Assembly: GCA_003573975.1 (NCBI GenBank)
Contig: AP018533.1
Location: forward strand, 1,240,001-1,304,000
Length of the DNA stretch: 64,000 nucleotides
Reading direction: 5' to 3'
Origin: Clostridiales bacterium CCNA10
GTDB lineage: Bacteria; Bacillota; Clostridia; Oscillospirales; Oscillospiraceae
Part shown: positions 49,712 to 58,134 of the stretch, piece after piece
Layout: each line of letters begins with the position of its first letter
Numbering within the stretch: position 1 is the first letter of the stretch
Translations under genes and position numbers: made by a program
The notes under the pieces: generated by a model
Database searches by the model: none
What the model was told of the DNA's origin: nothing
Seen by the model: the letters and a program-made list of their open reading frames with translations, nothing else

Positions 49712-51460
49712 TCAAGACAGGCTCCAACCGGCAGAGTTCATGCGGATACGGACGAAATCCTGATAAATACCGGGTTGTTTCATCAATTCCTCATGAGTGC
49801 CATGCTGCGAGATCCGTCCGTCGCTGATGACCAAAATCTGGTCGGCGTTCTGGATGGTGTTCAAACGGTGGGCGATGACCAGCAGGGTCTTACCTTTTAC
49901 AAGCTCGGAAATGGCCTCCTGAATGTAGCTCTCATTGTCGGTGTCCACACTGGCGGTCGCCTCGTCCAAAATTACAATAGGGGCGTCTTTCAGAATGCAG
50001 CGGGCGATAGAGATACGCTGTTTCTCACCGCCGGAGAGGGTTGCGCCGCCCTCTCCCACCACAGTCTGAAACCCATCGGGCAGAGCCATGATGAAATCGT
50101 AGCAGCGGGCTTTTCTTGCCGCCTCATAGACTTCTTCTTCCGTGGCATCCGGTTTTCCCATACTGATGTTGTTATAGATCGTGTCCTGGAAGAGATACAC
50201 GCGCTGGAAGACCATGCTGATGTGATCCATCAACTCTGCGAGGGGGACTTGCCGGGTATCCACACCCCGGATGGCAACACTGCCGCTTTTCACATCCCAC
50301 AGCCGGGCCAGCAGATTGGCGATGGTGGACTTCCCGCCGCCGGAGGGACCCACAAGAGCGGTCATGGTATGGGGCGACATAGAGAAACTGATGTGGTGCA
50401 GCACCTCCTTGTCCTGGTAGGCAAAGGCCACATCATGAAACCGCACCTCCGGCTGGCCGGGCTGCGCCTGGGTCGGAATGTGTTGCTTGCCGCTATCAGA
50501 AAGTTCCGGTTCTTCCAGCACAGCCTCAATGCGATCCAGGGCGGCGTTCATCACAGTCAGGCGGGACGCCTCGCCATAGAGCGCCTTGAGCGGCCCGAAC
50601 AGGTCAAAGACGAACAGGAGAACGCCCAGCACATAGGCCAGAGAAAGAACGCCGCTCCACTCCAGAAAGACCGCCAGGCCAAAAATCGCGGCAATCCCAA
50701 TTCCATAAAGGATATTCAGCCCCATGGTCCACGGGGTCATCTTCCGTTCAAAGGCGAGGGATGTATTTCTGGACCGCTTGAAATTGCCGGTCAACTCTTC
50801 CGACTTCTCGCCCAGCAGGTTATAGCTCTTGATGACCCCGATGCCCTCCACAAAGGACAGCACCGCGTCCGTCAGCCGTTCACTCTGCTCCTGGCGGCCA
50901 GCGGCTTCCCGCAGGGAAACCTTGTTCATCCCTCTGGAAGCCAGCCACGCCAGAATGGTCACAAGGGCCGCGATCAGGCCCAGCTGCCAATTCAGATAGA
51001 ACATGAACGCCAGCAGGACCAGGGAGGACAGCAGGTAGCTCATCATGTTGCCCAGCGTGCTCATGGCGACTTCTTCAATAAACACCATATCGGTGCTGAG
51101 GACAGAACTGATTTTGCCGATATTGCCGGAGGTAAAGTAGCCCATGGGCAGTTTCCGCAGGTGTCCGCCCAGCTCCATGCGCTTCTCGGCAAACATCAGG
51201 TAGCCCGCCGCACTCTGGAGGCTGTCGCTGAGATAGTGGACCAGCATCTGCACCAGCACGGCCGCCGCGAGGCCAAGGCCCACATAGAGGCAGGTCTGCC
51301 CGGTCAGTGTTCCGGCGGCAAAGCCGCTCAACACCAAAAAGGCCAGGAAGATCGGCATTTTAGACAGGATCGACTCCACAAACGCGCAGGCAAAAGCGCC
51401 CTGAATACGCCCTTTATATGGACCGGAAAGTTTCAAAATCCTTGAAAACAGTGCAAACAT
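49712..51460 (-). CDS. ABC transporter, fused permease/ATPase (YbtQ/IrtB-like)
   Basis: 582 residues; ribosome site AAAGGAGG. Membrane domain with PMGYFTSGNIGKISSVLSTD; ATPase with Walker A GPSGGGKST, signature LSGGEKQRISIARC, Walker B IVILDEATASVDTDNE and H-loop AHRLN. Its start is one base from the stop of the upstream ABC gene. Together they would form a heterodimer of the YbtPQ/IrtAB-like type, here in one operon with an ECF module and a DtxR regulator. Confidence 0.93.
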   Translation of the reverse strand: MFALFSRILKLSGPYKGRIQGAFACAFVESILSKMPIFLAFLVLSGFAAGTLTGQTCLYVGLGLAAAVLVQMLVHYLSDSLQSAAGYLMFAEKRMELGGHLRKLPMGYFTSGNIGKISSVLSTDMVFIEEVAMSTLGNMMSYLLSSLVLLAFMFYLNWQLGLIAALVTILAWLASRGMNKVSLREAAGRQEQSERLTDAVLSFVEGIGVIKSYNLLGEKSEELTGNFKRSRNTSLAFERKMTPWTMGLNILYGIGIAAIFGLAVFLEWSGVLSLAYVLGVLLFVFDLFGPLKALYGEASRLTVMNAALDRIEAVLEEPELSDSGKQHIPTQAQPGQPEVRFHDVAFAYQDKEVLHHISFSMSPHTMTALVGPSGGGKSTIANLLARLWDVKSGSVAIRGVDTRQVPLAELMDHISMVFQRVYLFQDTIYNNISMGKPDATEEEVYEAARKARCYDFIMALPDGFQTVVGEGGATLSGGEKQRISIARCILKDAPIVILDEATASVDTDNESYIQEAISELVKGKTLLVIAHRLNTIQNADQILVISDGRISQHGTHEELMKQPGIYQDFVRIRMNSAGWSLS

Positions 51461-53245
51461 TTAGTTTCCCTCCTTTGCGGTATGTACTTTCCATTCGGCG
51501 CTGTCCTGGGCCGCCTTCCACAGCTTTTGATATTCCGGGCAGGACTGGATCAGATCCTGATGCTTTCCTGCCGCAACCAGTTTGCCGTGGTCTACGACGC
51601 AGATCTGATCGGCGTTCATAATCGCGGGCAGCTTATGGGCGATGACCACCAGAGTCTTGCCCTTCACCAGCTCCGCAATCGCCGCCTCCATCTTTTCCTC
51701 GTTCTCGGGATCGGCGTAGGCGGTGGCCTCGTCAAGCACCACAATAGGGGCGTCCTTCAGGATGGCACGGGCCAGAGATATGCGCTGGCGCTGACCGCCG
51801 GAGAGCATCTTACCCGCATCGCCCGCCATGGAGTGAATTCCTTGGGGCAGCTTCTCCAGAAACTCCATGCACTGGGCCTTGCGCGCTGCCTCCAAGACCT
51901 CCTCATCGGTAGCGTTCAACCGTCCAATGCGGATATTCTCCAGTAGAGAGGTGTTGAACAGGTATTGATCCTGCGCCACATAGGAAATACGGCTGTTCAG
52001 GGCTTCCAGACTCATGTCGCACAGCTTCTGCCCGCCGATAGAGATGCTGCCTTTCTGCGGGTCATAGTAGTGGATCAGCAGTTTTGCCAGAGTGCTCTTG
52101 CCCGAGCCGGACTCTCCCACCAGGGCCGTTTTCTGTCCGGCCTTGGCCGTAAAGCTGATGTCGTGGAGTACCTCATCCTCCACCACCATGGGCTTTCCGT
52201 CCGGGCCGGGCTGTGTCTTGGTGTAGCCAAAGGAAACATGGTCATAAACGATGGTATCGTCCTTGCCGTGGAAGCTGTCCGGCGTCTGCTGAAGCTCCGG
52301 CGCATCCAAAACCTGTTCCAGCGCAGAAATTTTGTAGTTGAGCTGGGGCATGGTGGGCAGGAAACCCAGGGATTTGAGGAGCGGCATCCCGATGCTCAGG
52401 GAGAGGCACAGCACCAAAATCAGATCCGGCAGAGCTGACCAGCCGGAGAGGACAAACCACGCCCCCAGCGGCAGGGTCAAAATCACAGTACACGGAAGGA
52501 GGCTGCTGTAAATTGCCATCCAGGGCCATGCCGCCTTGTACCAGGCCAGAGTATAATCCCGGTAATCCGAAACATCCTTGCGAAACCGCTCATAGGAGTC
52601 CGCGTCCTTGTTGAATACCTTGACGACCTCCATGCCGTTGATGTACTCAATGATAGTGTTGTTCATCTTCTGGCCGGCCATATAGTAGGGCCCCATTTTC
52701 TTCATGCCAACCGAGTACATGGTCATCATGGCGATCAGGCTGATAGGGATGGAGGCCAGGGACAGCAGCGCCAGCTTCCAGTCCACGAAAAACATAGCCA
52801 CATAAACCGCGATGGGGACCATCAGGTTTGCGATCCCCTCCGGCATGGAGTGGGCCAGCAGGACCTCCAGACTGTCCACATCATCGACAAACAGCTTTTT
52901 GACTGTGCCGGTGCCCTTGTCCTGGATCACGCCCAGAGGCAGCTTCTCAAACCGCTTTTGCAGGGCGGTCCGCAGCCGGAGCAGCGTATCATAGGCGGCC
53001 TTGTGCGAAAGATTGAGCCCCCAGCCATAGAGAAGAGCCTGCAAGACCAGGCACACCAACACCAAAACCACCCGCAGGATGAGAAACGAAGCGTCAAGTT
53101 CCGCTCCCATCACCAGCGGAGCAATTACCTGGTAGGCCAGCACAAAGGGCAGGACGCCCATCAAAACGCTGACCAGCACTACCGCTGTGGCCGCGTAGAG
53201 GCCCTTTTTATGCGGCCCCGCGTATTCAAATACCTTTTGAAACAT
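51461..53245 (-). CDS. ABC transporter, fused permease/ATPase (YbtP/IrtA-like)
   Basis: 594 residues. Membrane domain with PLGVIQDKGTGTVKKLFVDD; the ATPase region has a short insert before Walker A GESGSGKST, then signature LSGGQRQRISLARA, Walker B IVVLDEATAYADPENE and H-loop AHKLP. The DEATAYADPENE form is shared with the halves at 23713 and 33637. It follows the ECF ATPase gene by 16 bases on the same strand. Confidence 0.93.
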   Translation of the reverse strand: MFQKVFEYAGPHKKGLYAATAVVLVSVLMGVLPFVLAYQVIAPLVMGAELDASFLILRVVLVLVCLVLQALLYGWGLNLSHKAAYDTLLRLRTALQKRFEKLPLGVIQDKGTGTVKKLFVDDVDSLEVLLAHSMPEGIANLMVPIAVYVAMFFVDWKLALLSLASIPISLIAMMTMYSVGMKKMGPYYMAGQKMNNTIIEYINGMEVVKVFNKDADSYERFRKDVSDYRDYTLAWYKAAWPWMAIYSSLLPCTVILTLPLGAWFVLSGWSALPDLILVLCLSLSIGMPLLKSLGFLPTMPQLNYKISALEQVLDAPELQQTPDSFHGKDDTIVYDHVSFGYTKTQPGPDGKPMVVEDEVLHDISFTAKAGQKTALVGESGSGKSTLAKLLIHYYDPQKGSISIGGQKLCDMSLEALNSRISYVAQDQYLFNTSLLENIRIGRLNATDEEVLEAARKAQCMEFLEKLPQGIHSMAGDAGKMLSGGQRQRISLARAILKDAPIVVLDEATAYADPENEEKMEAAIAELVKGKTLVVIAHKLPAIMNADQICVVDHGKLVAAGKHQDLIQSCPEYQKLWKAAQDSAEWKVHTAKEGN

Positions 53246-53261
53246 GATTTACAACCTCCCA

Positions 53262-54728
53262 TCAATGAAAATACTGTTCCGACAGAGCTTTCAATATCTG
53301 CGGCGTGAGCCGGTGGTTTTGAACGGCCCCCTGGTCGTCCAGCTGGACCACCTCCGTACAGGTCCGGACGATAAACTCGAAGTCGTGGGAAACCACAAAC
53401 ACGATCACGCCGGAAGCGGACAACTGCTCAATCAGCCGGCTGACCCGCACCATGGAGTCATAGTCCAGGCCGCTGGTGGGCTCGTCAAAATAGATCACCG
53501 GGCTGTCCTTGACGATGGCCGCGCCAATGGTGACCCGCTGCTTCTGCCCGCCGGAGAGGGCCGCCGGGTGCTGCTCCCGGTATTCGGACAGCTCCAGTGC
53601 CTCCAGCGCGGCGTCCACCTTCTCTTTGCAGTCCTCCCGAATCCCCAGGGAGAGTTCTTCCTCCACACTGCTGGCAAAGAGCTGGTAATCCGTGTCCTGC
53701 ATGACCAGATAGGACAGCGCCCGGCGCTGGCGTGGGGTGAGCTTCCTGCCGTCAAAGGTGATCTCGCCGTTCCGCTGCTTCAAGAGGCCGGTCAGGATGG
53801 ACAAGAGGGTGGTCTTGCCCGCTCCGTTGTGGCCCAGGATGCCGATCACATCCCCGGCGTGGGCTTCAAAGCTGACATTCCGAAAGACCTCCTGCTCTTT
53901 GGGATAGGCAAAGGAAAGGCCCTGCACACGCAGCAGGTGTTCCCCCATGGGGCGGCGTTCTTTTTCCTGATAATGCTCCGCATCCCGCTCTGGATATGCA
54001 GTTCGCAGCCCATAGGATATACGCGTTTCCTCCGGTAAGGAACAGAACTGCTCCCTTGTAAATTCCTGTTCGATTTTCCCGTTTTGTATGAGAAATACCC
54101 GGTCGATTAAATCACGCAGATAGTAAAAGCGGTGCTCCACCACAAAGATGGTGTATCCGTTCCGCTTCAATTTTCCCATGATCTCCGCAAGCCGCTTGGT
54201 GGCCGCATAATCCAGGTTTGCGGAGGGCTCGTCGAATATATAGACCTTTGGCGAAAGCGCGTAGACCGAGCCCACAGCGATCTGCTGCTTTTCTCCGCTG
54301 GACAGGGCAAAGATGCTCCGGTTTAGGTAGTCCGTCAGTTCCAGATCCTTTGCGGCTTTTGCGATGCGGTCAATGGTTTCCTCACGGGGGAGGCCCATAT
54401 TTTCACAGCCAAAGGCCAGTTCCCGCGTGGTGTCCGTCATGAAGAACTGGGAGCGCGGGTCCTGAAATACCGTCCCCACCTGTCCGGCCAGCTGCGCGGG
54501 CTTCATTTCCAGCAGGGAGCGCCCGTCCATCACAAGGTCGCCCTGTATCTCGCCGGGATAAAAGTGCGGGATTAGGCCGTTGAGGGAGCGGATCAGCGTG
54601 GTCTTGCCACAGCCGCTTCGCCCGGTCAGGAGGACAAATTCGCCGGTCTGCACCGTCATATCAATGCCACGGAGGGTAAAGTCCTTGCTCTCCTCATAGC
54701 GAAAGCTGAAATTCTGAAACGAGATCAT
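53262..54728 (-). CDS. ECF transporter ATPase with two fused ATP-binding domains (EcfA-A')
   Basis: 488 residues containing two complete ATPase domains: first GRSGCGKTT with ALSSGEKQQIAVGSVYALSP and VYIFDEPSANLD; second GHNGAGKTT with LSGGQKQRVTIGAAIV and VIYFDEPTSGLD. Both have the Q-loop form (VFQDPRSQFF, VMQDTDYQLF) typical of ECF ATPases. It would couple ATP hydrolysis to the T and S proteins encoded upstream. The start overlaps the EcfT stop region. Confidence 0.94.
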   Translation of the reverse strand: MISFQNFSFRYEESKDFTLRGIDMTVQTGEFVLLTGRSGCGKTTLIRSLNGLIPHFYPGEIQGDLVMDGRSLLEMKPAQLAGQVGTVFQDPRSQFFMTDTTRELAFGCENMGLPREETIDRIAKAAKDLELTDYLNRSIFALSSGEKQQIAVGSVYALSPKVYIFDEPSANLDYAATKRLAEIMGKLKRNGYTIFVVEHRFYYLRDLIDRVFLIQNGKIEQEFTREQFCSLPEETRISYGLRTAYPERDAEHYQEKERRPMGEHLLRVQGLSFAYPKEQEVFRNVSFEAHAGDVIGILGHNGAGKTTLLSILTGLLKQRNGEITFDGRKLTPRQRRALSYLVMQDTDYQLFASSVEEELSLGIREDCKEKVDAALEALELSEYREQHPAALSGGQKQRVTIGAAIVKDSPVIYFDEPTSGLDYDSMVRVSRLIEQLSASGVIVFVVSHDFEFIVRTCTEVVQLDDQGAVQNHRLTPQILKALSEQYFH

Positions 54729-54729
54729 G

Positions 54730-55503
54730 TCACACCCTCCACAAGATGATTTCCCCGATTCGGGTCTGGTCCAGGACCAGCAGCGCCGCCAGGAAAAGGA
54801 TGCCCAGCAGGGACACCAGGATCTCCGGCCAGGAGAAACGAATGGGGCGCAGGGCGTACCGTCTGCACTCCAGCTCCAGCCCCCGGGTAGTGCCGGAGGC
54901 CGCCAGCTCGTCCGTGACCTTCAGGCACCGCATCAGCAGGGGAATTAAAATATACTCAATGGTGGCAAGAGGATGAGATACCCGTTTCCACAAGGTATCG
55001 CTGATCCCCCGGATGTCCATGGTGCTGCGGATCTGCCGGTATTCGATCCGTAGGGTGGGGATATAGCGGAACATGACCACCAGCGGGATCGTCACCGCCT
55101 GGGGAAGCCGCATCCGCTGGAGCGCCACCATCAGGTCGTCCATGTAGGTGGTCCGCAAAATCCAAAGGCCCATCATCACAATGGGGATCAGCTTCATAAG
55201 TGTCACGCCGAACACGCTCATAATTACGCTCAATACCGGCACCTGCACATAACGGAGTAAGGCGTTGAGATAGGCGACGATGATGTAGGCCGCAATCATC
55301 TTCAAGGCCCATTTTCCACCGTTCCCCACGGCAATAAACAGGCCATACACCAGCATGAGCGCGAGGCTGACCACCTCCCCGGCCAAAAAGTAACTGACAA
55401 ACCCGATACAGACCAAAAGTAAAATCTTGCAGCGGGGATCTAACAGTGCCGATCCATGAAGGGGCTGCTGTTCAATGATTTGTTTGATTTGTGATTCTTC
55501 CAT
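54730..55503 (-). CDS. ECF transporter transmembrane protein T (EcfT)
   Basis: 257 residues with about five to six membrane helices (LLLVCIGFVSYFLAGEVVSL, then MIAAYIIVAYLNALLRYVQV). The coupling helices carry the family motifs TTYMDDLMVALQRMRLPQAV and IRSTMDIRGISDTLW, where xRG-type motifs contact the two ATPases. It links the S component to the fused ATPase encoded next. A GC-rich hairpin lies between it and the S gene. Confidence 0.92.
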   Translation of the reverse strand: MEESQIKQIIEQQPLHGSALLDPRCKILLLVCIGFVSYFLAGEVVSLALMLVYGLFIAVGNGGKWALKMIAAYIIVAYLNALLRYVQVPVLSVIMSVFGVTLMKLIPIVMMGLWILRTTYMDDLMVALQRMRLPQAVTIPLVVMFRYIPTLRIEYRQIRSTMDIRGISDTLWKRVSHPLATIEYILIPLLMRCLKVTDELAASGTTRGLELECRRYALRPIRFSWPEILVSLLGILFLAALLVLDQTRIGEIILWRV

Positions 55504-55529
55504 TCCAATGCCTCCCTATCCAAATCAAA

Positions 55530-55555
55530 GCGCGGGGCCATTTTCAGCCCCGCGC
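55530..55555 (-). terminator. Intercistronic hairpin between EcfS and EcfT genes
   Basis: GCGCGGGGC, 8 bases, GCCCCGCGC; on the minus strand TTTGATTTGG follows. May partly terminate and raise S over T/A, or protect the S mRNA end. Confidence 0.6.
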
Positions 55556-55618
55556 CCTGAGATCAGGCAGCCCGCTTGCCTGCGTTTGTCTGATTGACTG
55601 CCGAGGGGCTGTGCCTTG

Positions 55619-56221
55619 TTATTTGACTGAAACGAGTCCGGCTTTGATAAAGTGCTTCTTCAAAGCCTTCTGCCCAATCACGGCGCCGATCAGTCCACCC
55701 ACCAGGCCGGCCGCAACGATGACCACCAGCATAGGGACGGAGGTGATGTTCAGCATCCCGTCTATGTACTCCTGGGCAATGTTGTTCTTCTCCATGGCTC
55801 CCACAAAGGCGCTCTGGAGGAACTTGATGGGGCAGATGGCGCTGAAGGCAAAAATGGCGCTGAACAGGGCGTAGGCCACGGTCATGGACTTCATGGTGAT
55901 TTCCTTCCGGCCCATGACCAGGAAATCGCAGATCACGCCGCCGATCACCAAACCGATGGGGATAAACCAGAAAGCGCCCACCAGCAGGAACAGGATGGCT
56001 TGGATTGCGGAGCAGATAGTGAACACACCTTTTTTCGGCACCTTAGCCAGTAAGAGCATCATCACGATGCCATTGGGGATCGCGACAACGGATGGATAGA
56101 ACACATTGGTCACTGGGCCGGCCACGCTCATAATGGTGCTGATAATCATGCAGATGATCCACATGAGGGCGGTCAGGACGCCAATCAGGATAAAATCTTT
56201 CGCATTCAACTTTTGTTTCAT
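55619..56221 (-). CDS. ECF substrate-binding S component (MptD/Trep_Strep-like)
   Basis: 200 residues with five to six membrane helices. FILIGVLTALMWIICMIIST opens, then VTNVFYPSVVAIPNGIVMML and CSAIQAILFLLVGAFWFIPI; VGGLIGAVIGQKALKKHFIK closes. This matches the MptD/Trep_Strep S-protein group, whose ligands are mostly unknown. First gene of the S-T-A-ABC-ABC-DtxR operon. Upstream are an exceptional 46-base palindrome with the GTTAG operator and likely AraC sites. Together with YbtPQ-like pumps this suggests a metal complex or heme-like ligand. Confidence 0.88.
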   Translation of the reverse strand: MKQKLNAKDFILIGVLTALMWIICMIISTIMSVAGPVTNVFYPSVVAIPNGIVMMLLLAKVPKKGVFTICSAIQAILFLLVGAFWFIPIGLVIGGVICDFLVMGRKEITMKSMTVAYALFSAIFAFSAICPIKFLQSAFVGAMEKNNIAQEYIDGMLNITSVPMLVVIVAAGLVGGLIGAVIGQKALKKHFIKAGLVSVK

Positions 56222-56240
56222 GCTTTGCCTCCTCTATACA

Positions 56241-56286
56241 ACAATATGCGTTGAGGTTAGCGATTACTAACCTCAACGCATATTGT
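56241..56286. promoter_or_regulatory. 46-base perfect palindrome containing GTTAG operator, site 6 (ECF operon)
   Basis: 20-base perfect arms (ACAATATGCGTTGAGGTTAG and its complement) around CGATTA; the GTTAG-N6-CTAAC core is 56256-56271. It lies between the promoter and the first ECF gene, so it is also a strong RNA hairpin in the leader. Confidence 0.9.
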
Positions 56287-56338
56287 ATCAGTTATGCTTT
56301 TCTAATTCGACCCAAAACCTACCCGTTTTTACCCAAAA
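56282..56338 (-). promoter_or_regulatory. ECF operon promoter with AraC-type direct repeats
   Basis: Minus-strand -35 TCGAAT (56305-56310, poor), 17 bases, TACAAT (56282-56287). Two direct repeats ACCCAAAA at 56310-56317 and 56331-56338, 21 bases apart, adjoin the -35 box, as expected for an AraC-family activator of a weak promoter. Confidence 0.6.
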
Positions 56339-56352
56339 GCAGTTGAATGTCA

Positions 56353-57330
56353 CTATTTTGAATTGCTGAAACGGGATGCCCTGTAATTTTTGGGGGCAAC
56401 ACCGTATTTCTTCTTAAAGGCGGCCGCAAAATTGCTTGGCTTTCCATAACCGACAATCGTGGCGACCTCACCCACATTCCGATCTCCGTCCAGCAGCAGT
56501 TGAGCCGCCTGTATCAGGCGTTGCTCAATGATATATTGATGGATCGGCATACCGTAAAAAGAGGAAAATCCACGCGTCAGTTTGGTAAGGCTCAGATGTA
56601 CCTGTTGAGACAGTTCTTCACAAGAGGGGGCGAAGGCAAGCTGGCTGTCGATGATCCGCTTCGCCTCCATGATGGCGGTCCGCTCTGTCCGGGACATGGA
56701 AATGTTTTTGCCCATCAGAATGTCCAATTCCAGCACTTCCCCCAGGTAGATGGACAGCAGCTCCAACAGTTTGCCGTCCAGATAGAGGTAGCCTAAACCG
56801 CCGCGATATTGAGAAAATTTGCTTATTTCCGATAGGACCTGCTCCATAACAGGGGTGACAGAAACTTTGGCAATGCCATTTAGGAGTTTCTTTTCGTAAG
56901 CCGCAATTTCCTGTCCGTCAAAGTAATCGGCAAGGAGTTGTGAAAAGTAGGGAATAGGAATTTTAATGCTTTTGAATGAGAAGTTGCTGTCCCTTTTGTA
57001 ACAAATATATTCTGTGCCATCATGTCCGGCATAAATACAGGACTCATTTTTCTGAATGGCCATAGAGCGATGCCCATTCAAAATACCCCAGGAAATTCCA
57101 TCGTTCAGGCAGAATATGATCTGCATATATTCCTTGCTAACAGGTCCCTGCACATTCATATCAGAGCGATAATTCATCTGCCAGTCTGAAAGAATGACAC
57201 CATGTTTGATTTTTGTTTGAGAAACCCGGCCTTGTCCAACCTCTGAAGGAATGTCCATAGTGATTGTCTGAGGGGTATTGGTTATTAAGTCATTATAAAG
57301 TTTAGCAAGATATAGATTACTATGTGGCAT
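56353..57330 (-). CDS. AraC-family regulator (PchR/YbtA-like)
   Basis: 325 residues. The last ~100 hold two helix-turn-helices: CEELSQQVHLSLTKLTRGF and then GEVATIVGYGKPSNFAAAFK with KKYGVAPKNYR. The N-terminal ~220 residues form a ligand domain (SDWQMNYRSDMNVQGPVSKE). This plan and length match PchR/YbtA-type activators, which sense ferric siderophores. Ribosome site GAAAGGGG. It is directly upstream of the ECF-ABC operon on the same strand and has its own promoter with a GTTAG-type operator (57357-57372). Confidence 0.9.
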   Translation of the reverse strand: MPHSNLYLAKLYNDLITNTPQTITMDIPSEVGQGRVSQTKIKHGVILSDWQMNYRSDMNVQGPVSKEYMQIIFCLNDGISWGILNGHRSMAIQKNESCIYAGHDGTEYICYKRDSNFSFKSIKIPIPYFSQLLADYFDGQEIAAYEKKLLNGIAKVSVTPVMEQVLSEISKFSQYRGGLGYLYLDGKLLELLSIYLGEVLELDILMGKNISMSRTERTAIMEAKRIIDSQLAFAPSCEELSQQVHLSLTKLTRGFSSFYGMPIHQYIIEQRLIQAAQLLLDGDRNVGEVATIVGYGKPSNFAAAFKKKYGVAPKNYRASRFSNSK

Positions 57331-57356
57331 AAGCCACCCCTTTCTAACCTACCATA

Positions 57357-57404
57357 GTTAGTGCCTGCTAATCTAATAATACTTGATTTTTTCTTGATGG
57401 TCAA
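57357..57404 (-). promoter_or_regulatory. AraC gene promoter with GTTAG-type operator, site 7
   Basis: Minus-strand TTGACC (57399-57404), 17 bases, TATTAT (57376-57381). GTTAGTGCCTGCTAAT (57357-57372) lies just after the -10 box, one mismatch from the GTTAG-N6-CTAAC palindrome. Confidence 0.7.
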
Positions 57405-57471
57405 GAGAACTTCACACCACGATGTTGTTGTATATTTTGCTCAAATCTGAATTGGTGATATCGGCATAGTA

Positions 57472-57522
57472 TTGACGTACTGCCAGAATTATGTTATACT
57501 AAAAAAGTTAGCAGACGCTAAC
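57472..57522 (+). promoter_or_regulatory. Promoter with GTTAG-N6-CTAAC operator, site 8, and no ORF behind it
   Basis: TTGACG (57472-57477), 17 bases, TATACT (57495-57500), then GTTAGCAGACGCTAAC (57507-57522). Strong plus-strand promoter, divergent from the AraC gene. Confidence 0.8.
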
Positions 57523-57766
57523 TACCGCGTAGAAACACAGTAAAAAGTAATAGACCCATTACTCTACCATCCTGTCTGAGATTAAGCGGTGGTACTTTTA
57601 TAAGAAGCGGATATAAAATCGCAGGCATAAAATAACAAGGAAGAGTCCCTTGCCAAATAGAAGGATCCACTTATTAAGAAATACTGATGATGGGCCTGCG
57701 CATAGGATAAGCGGATCAATCCGTAGAAAGGGGCATTGCTCATCAGAATGAAGCAATGCCCTTTTT
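57507..57766 (+). ncRNA. Candidate small RNA controlled by the GTTAG operator
   Basis: From the promoter at 57472 to the terminator at 57727-57766 lie about 260 bases with no ribosome site plus ORF of useful length. Promoter, operator and intrinsic terminator frame a non-coding transcript, in the way Fur-type repressors control iron-sparing small RNAs elsewhere. A short hairpin AGTAAT/ATTACT lies near its 5' end. A decayed gene leaving only its ends is the alternative. Confidence 0.4.
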
Positions 57767-57768
57767 CC
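57727..57768. terminator. Bidirectional terminator
   Basis: AAAGGGGCATTGCT, 11 bases, AGCAATGCCCTTTTT. Ends the plus-strand candidate RNA and the minus-strand XRE gene, which converge. Confidence 0.85.
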
Positions 57769-58134
57769 TTAGAGTTCTTCTGTTTCGCCCAATCCGCACT
57801 CCCGCTGACGTACATCAAGTATGGTATCCACAATAGCAGCAATGAGCATCCGCTCCTTTGGTGTACACTGCAGGATTATCTGTGCCAGATGCTTGCTCTC
57901 ATTTTCCACTTCCTGTTGCGGCCCATAGAAGATAGCATCGGCAGATGCCCCCATAGCGCGGATAATCCGCACCATTACATCGGCCTTAGGGATTTTCTCA
58001 CCGAGCTCGATTGCAGCCAAGTACCGTGGAGAGATATGGGCGCGCTCGGCAATTTGCTCTCTGGAATAACCAAGCCGTTCACGCTCCGCCCGCATTTGGG
58101 TACTGCAACCTTTAAATTCATCATTTATTACCAC
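57769..58134 (-). CDS. XRE-family regulator
   Basis: 121 residues, GTG start at 58134 with GGAGGTG upstream. Cro/C1 helix-turn-helix at residues 13-70: RAERERLGYSREQIAERAHI, then PRYLAAIELGEKIPKADVMV; helical tail with LILQCTPKERMLIAAIVDTI. Such genes often form the first regulator of integrative elements and sit next to the orf7/orf8-like genes seen here. The target is unknown. Confidence 0.87.
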   Translation of the reverse strand: MVINDEFKGCSTQMRAERERLGYSREQIAERAHISPRYLAAIELGEKIPKADVMVRIIRAMGASADAIFYGPQQEVENESKHLAQIILQCTPKERMLIAAIVDTILDVRQRECGLGETEEL

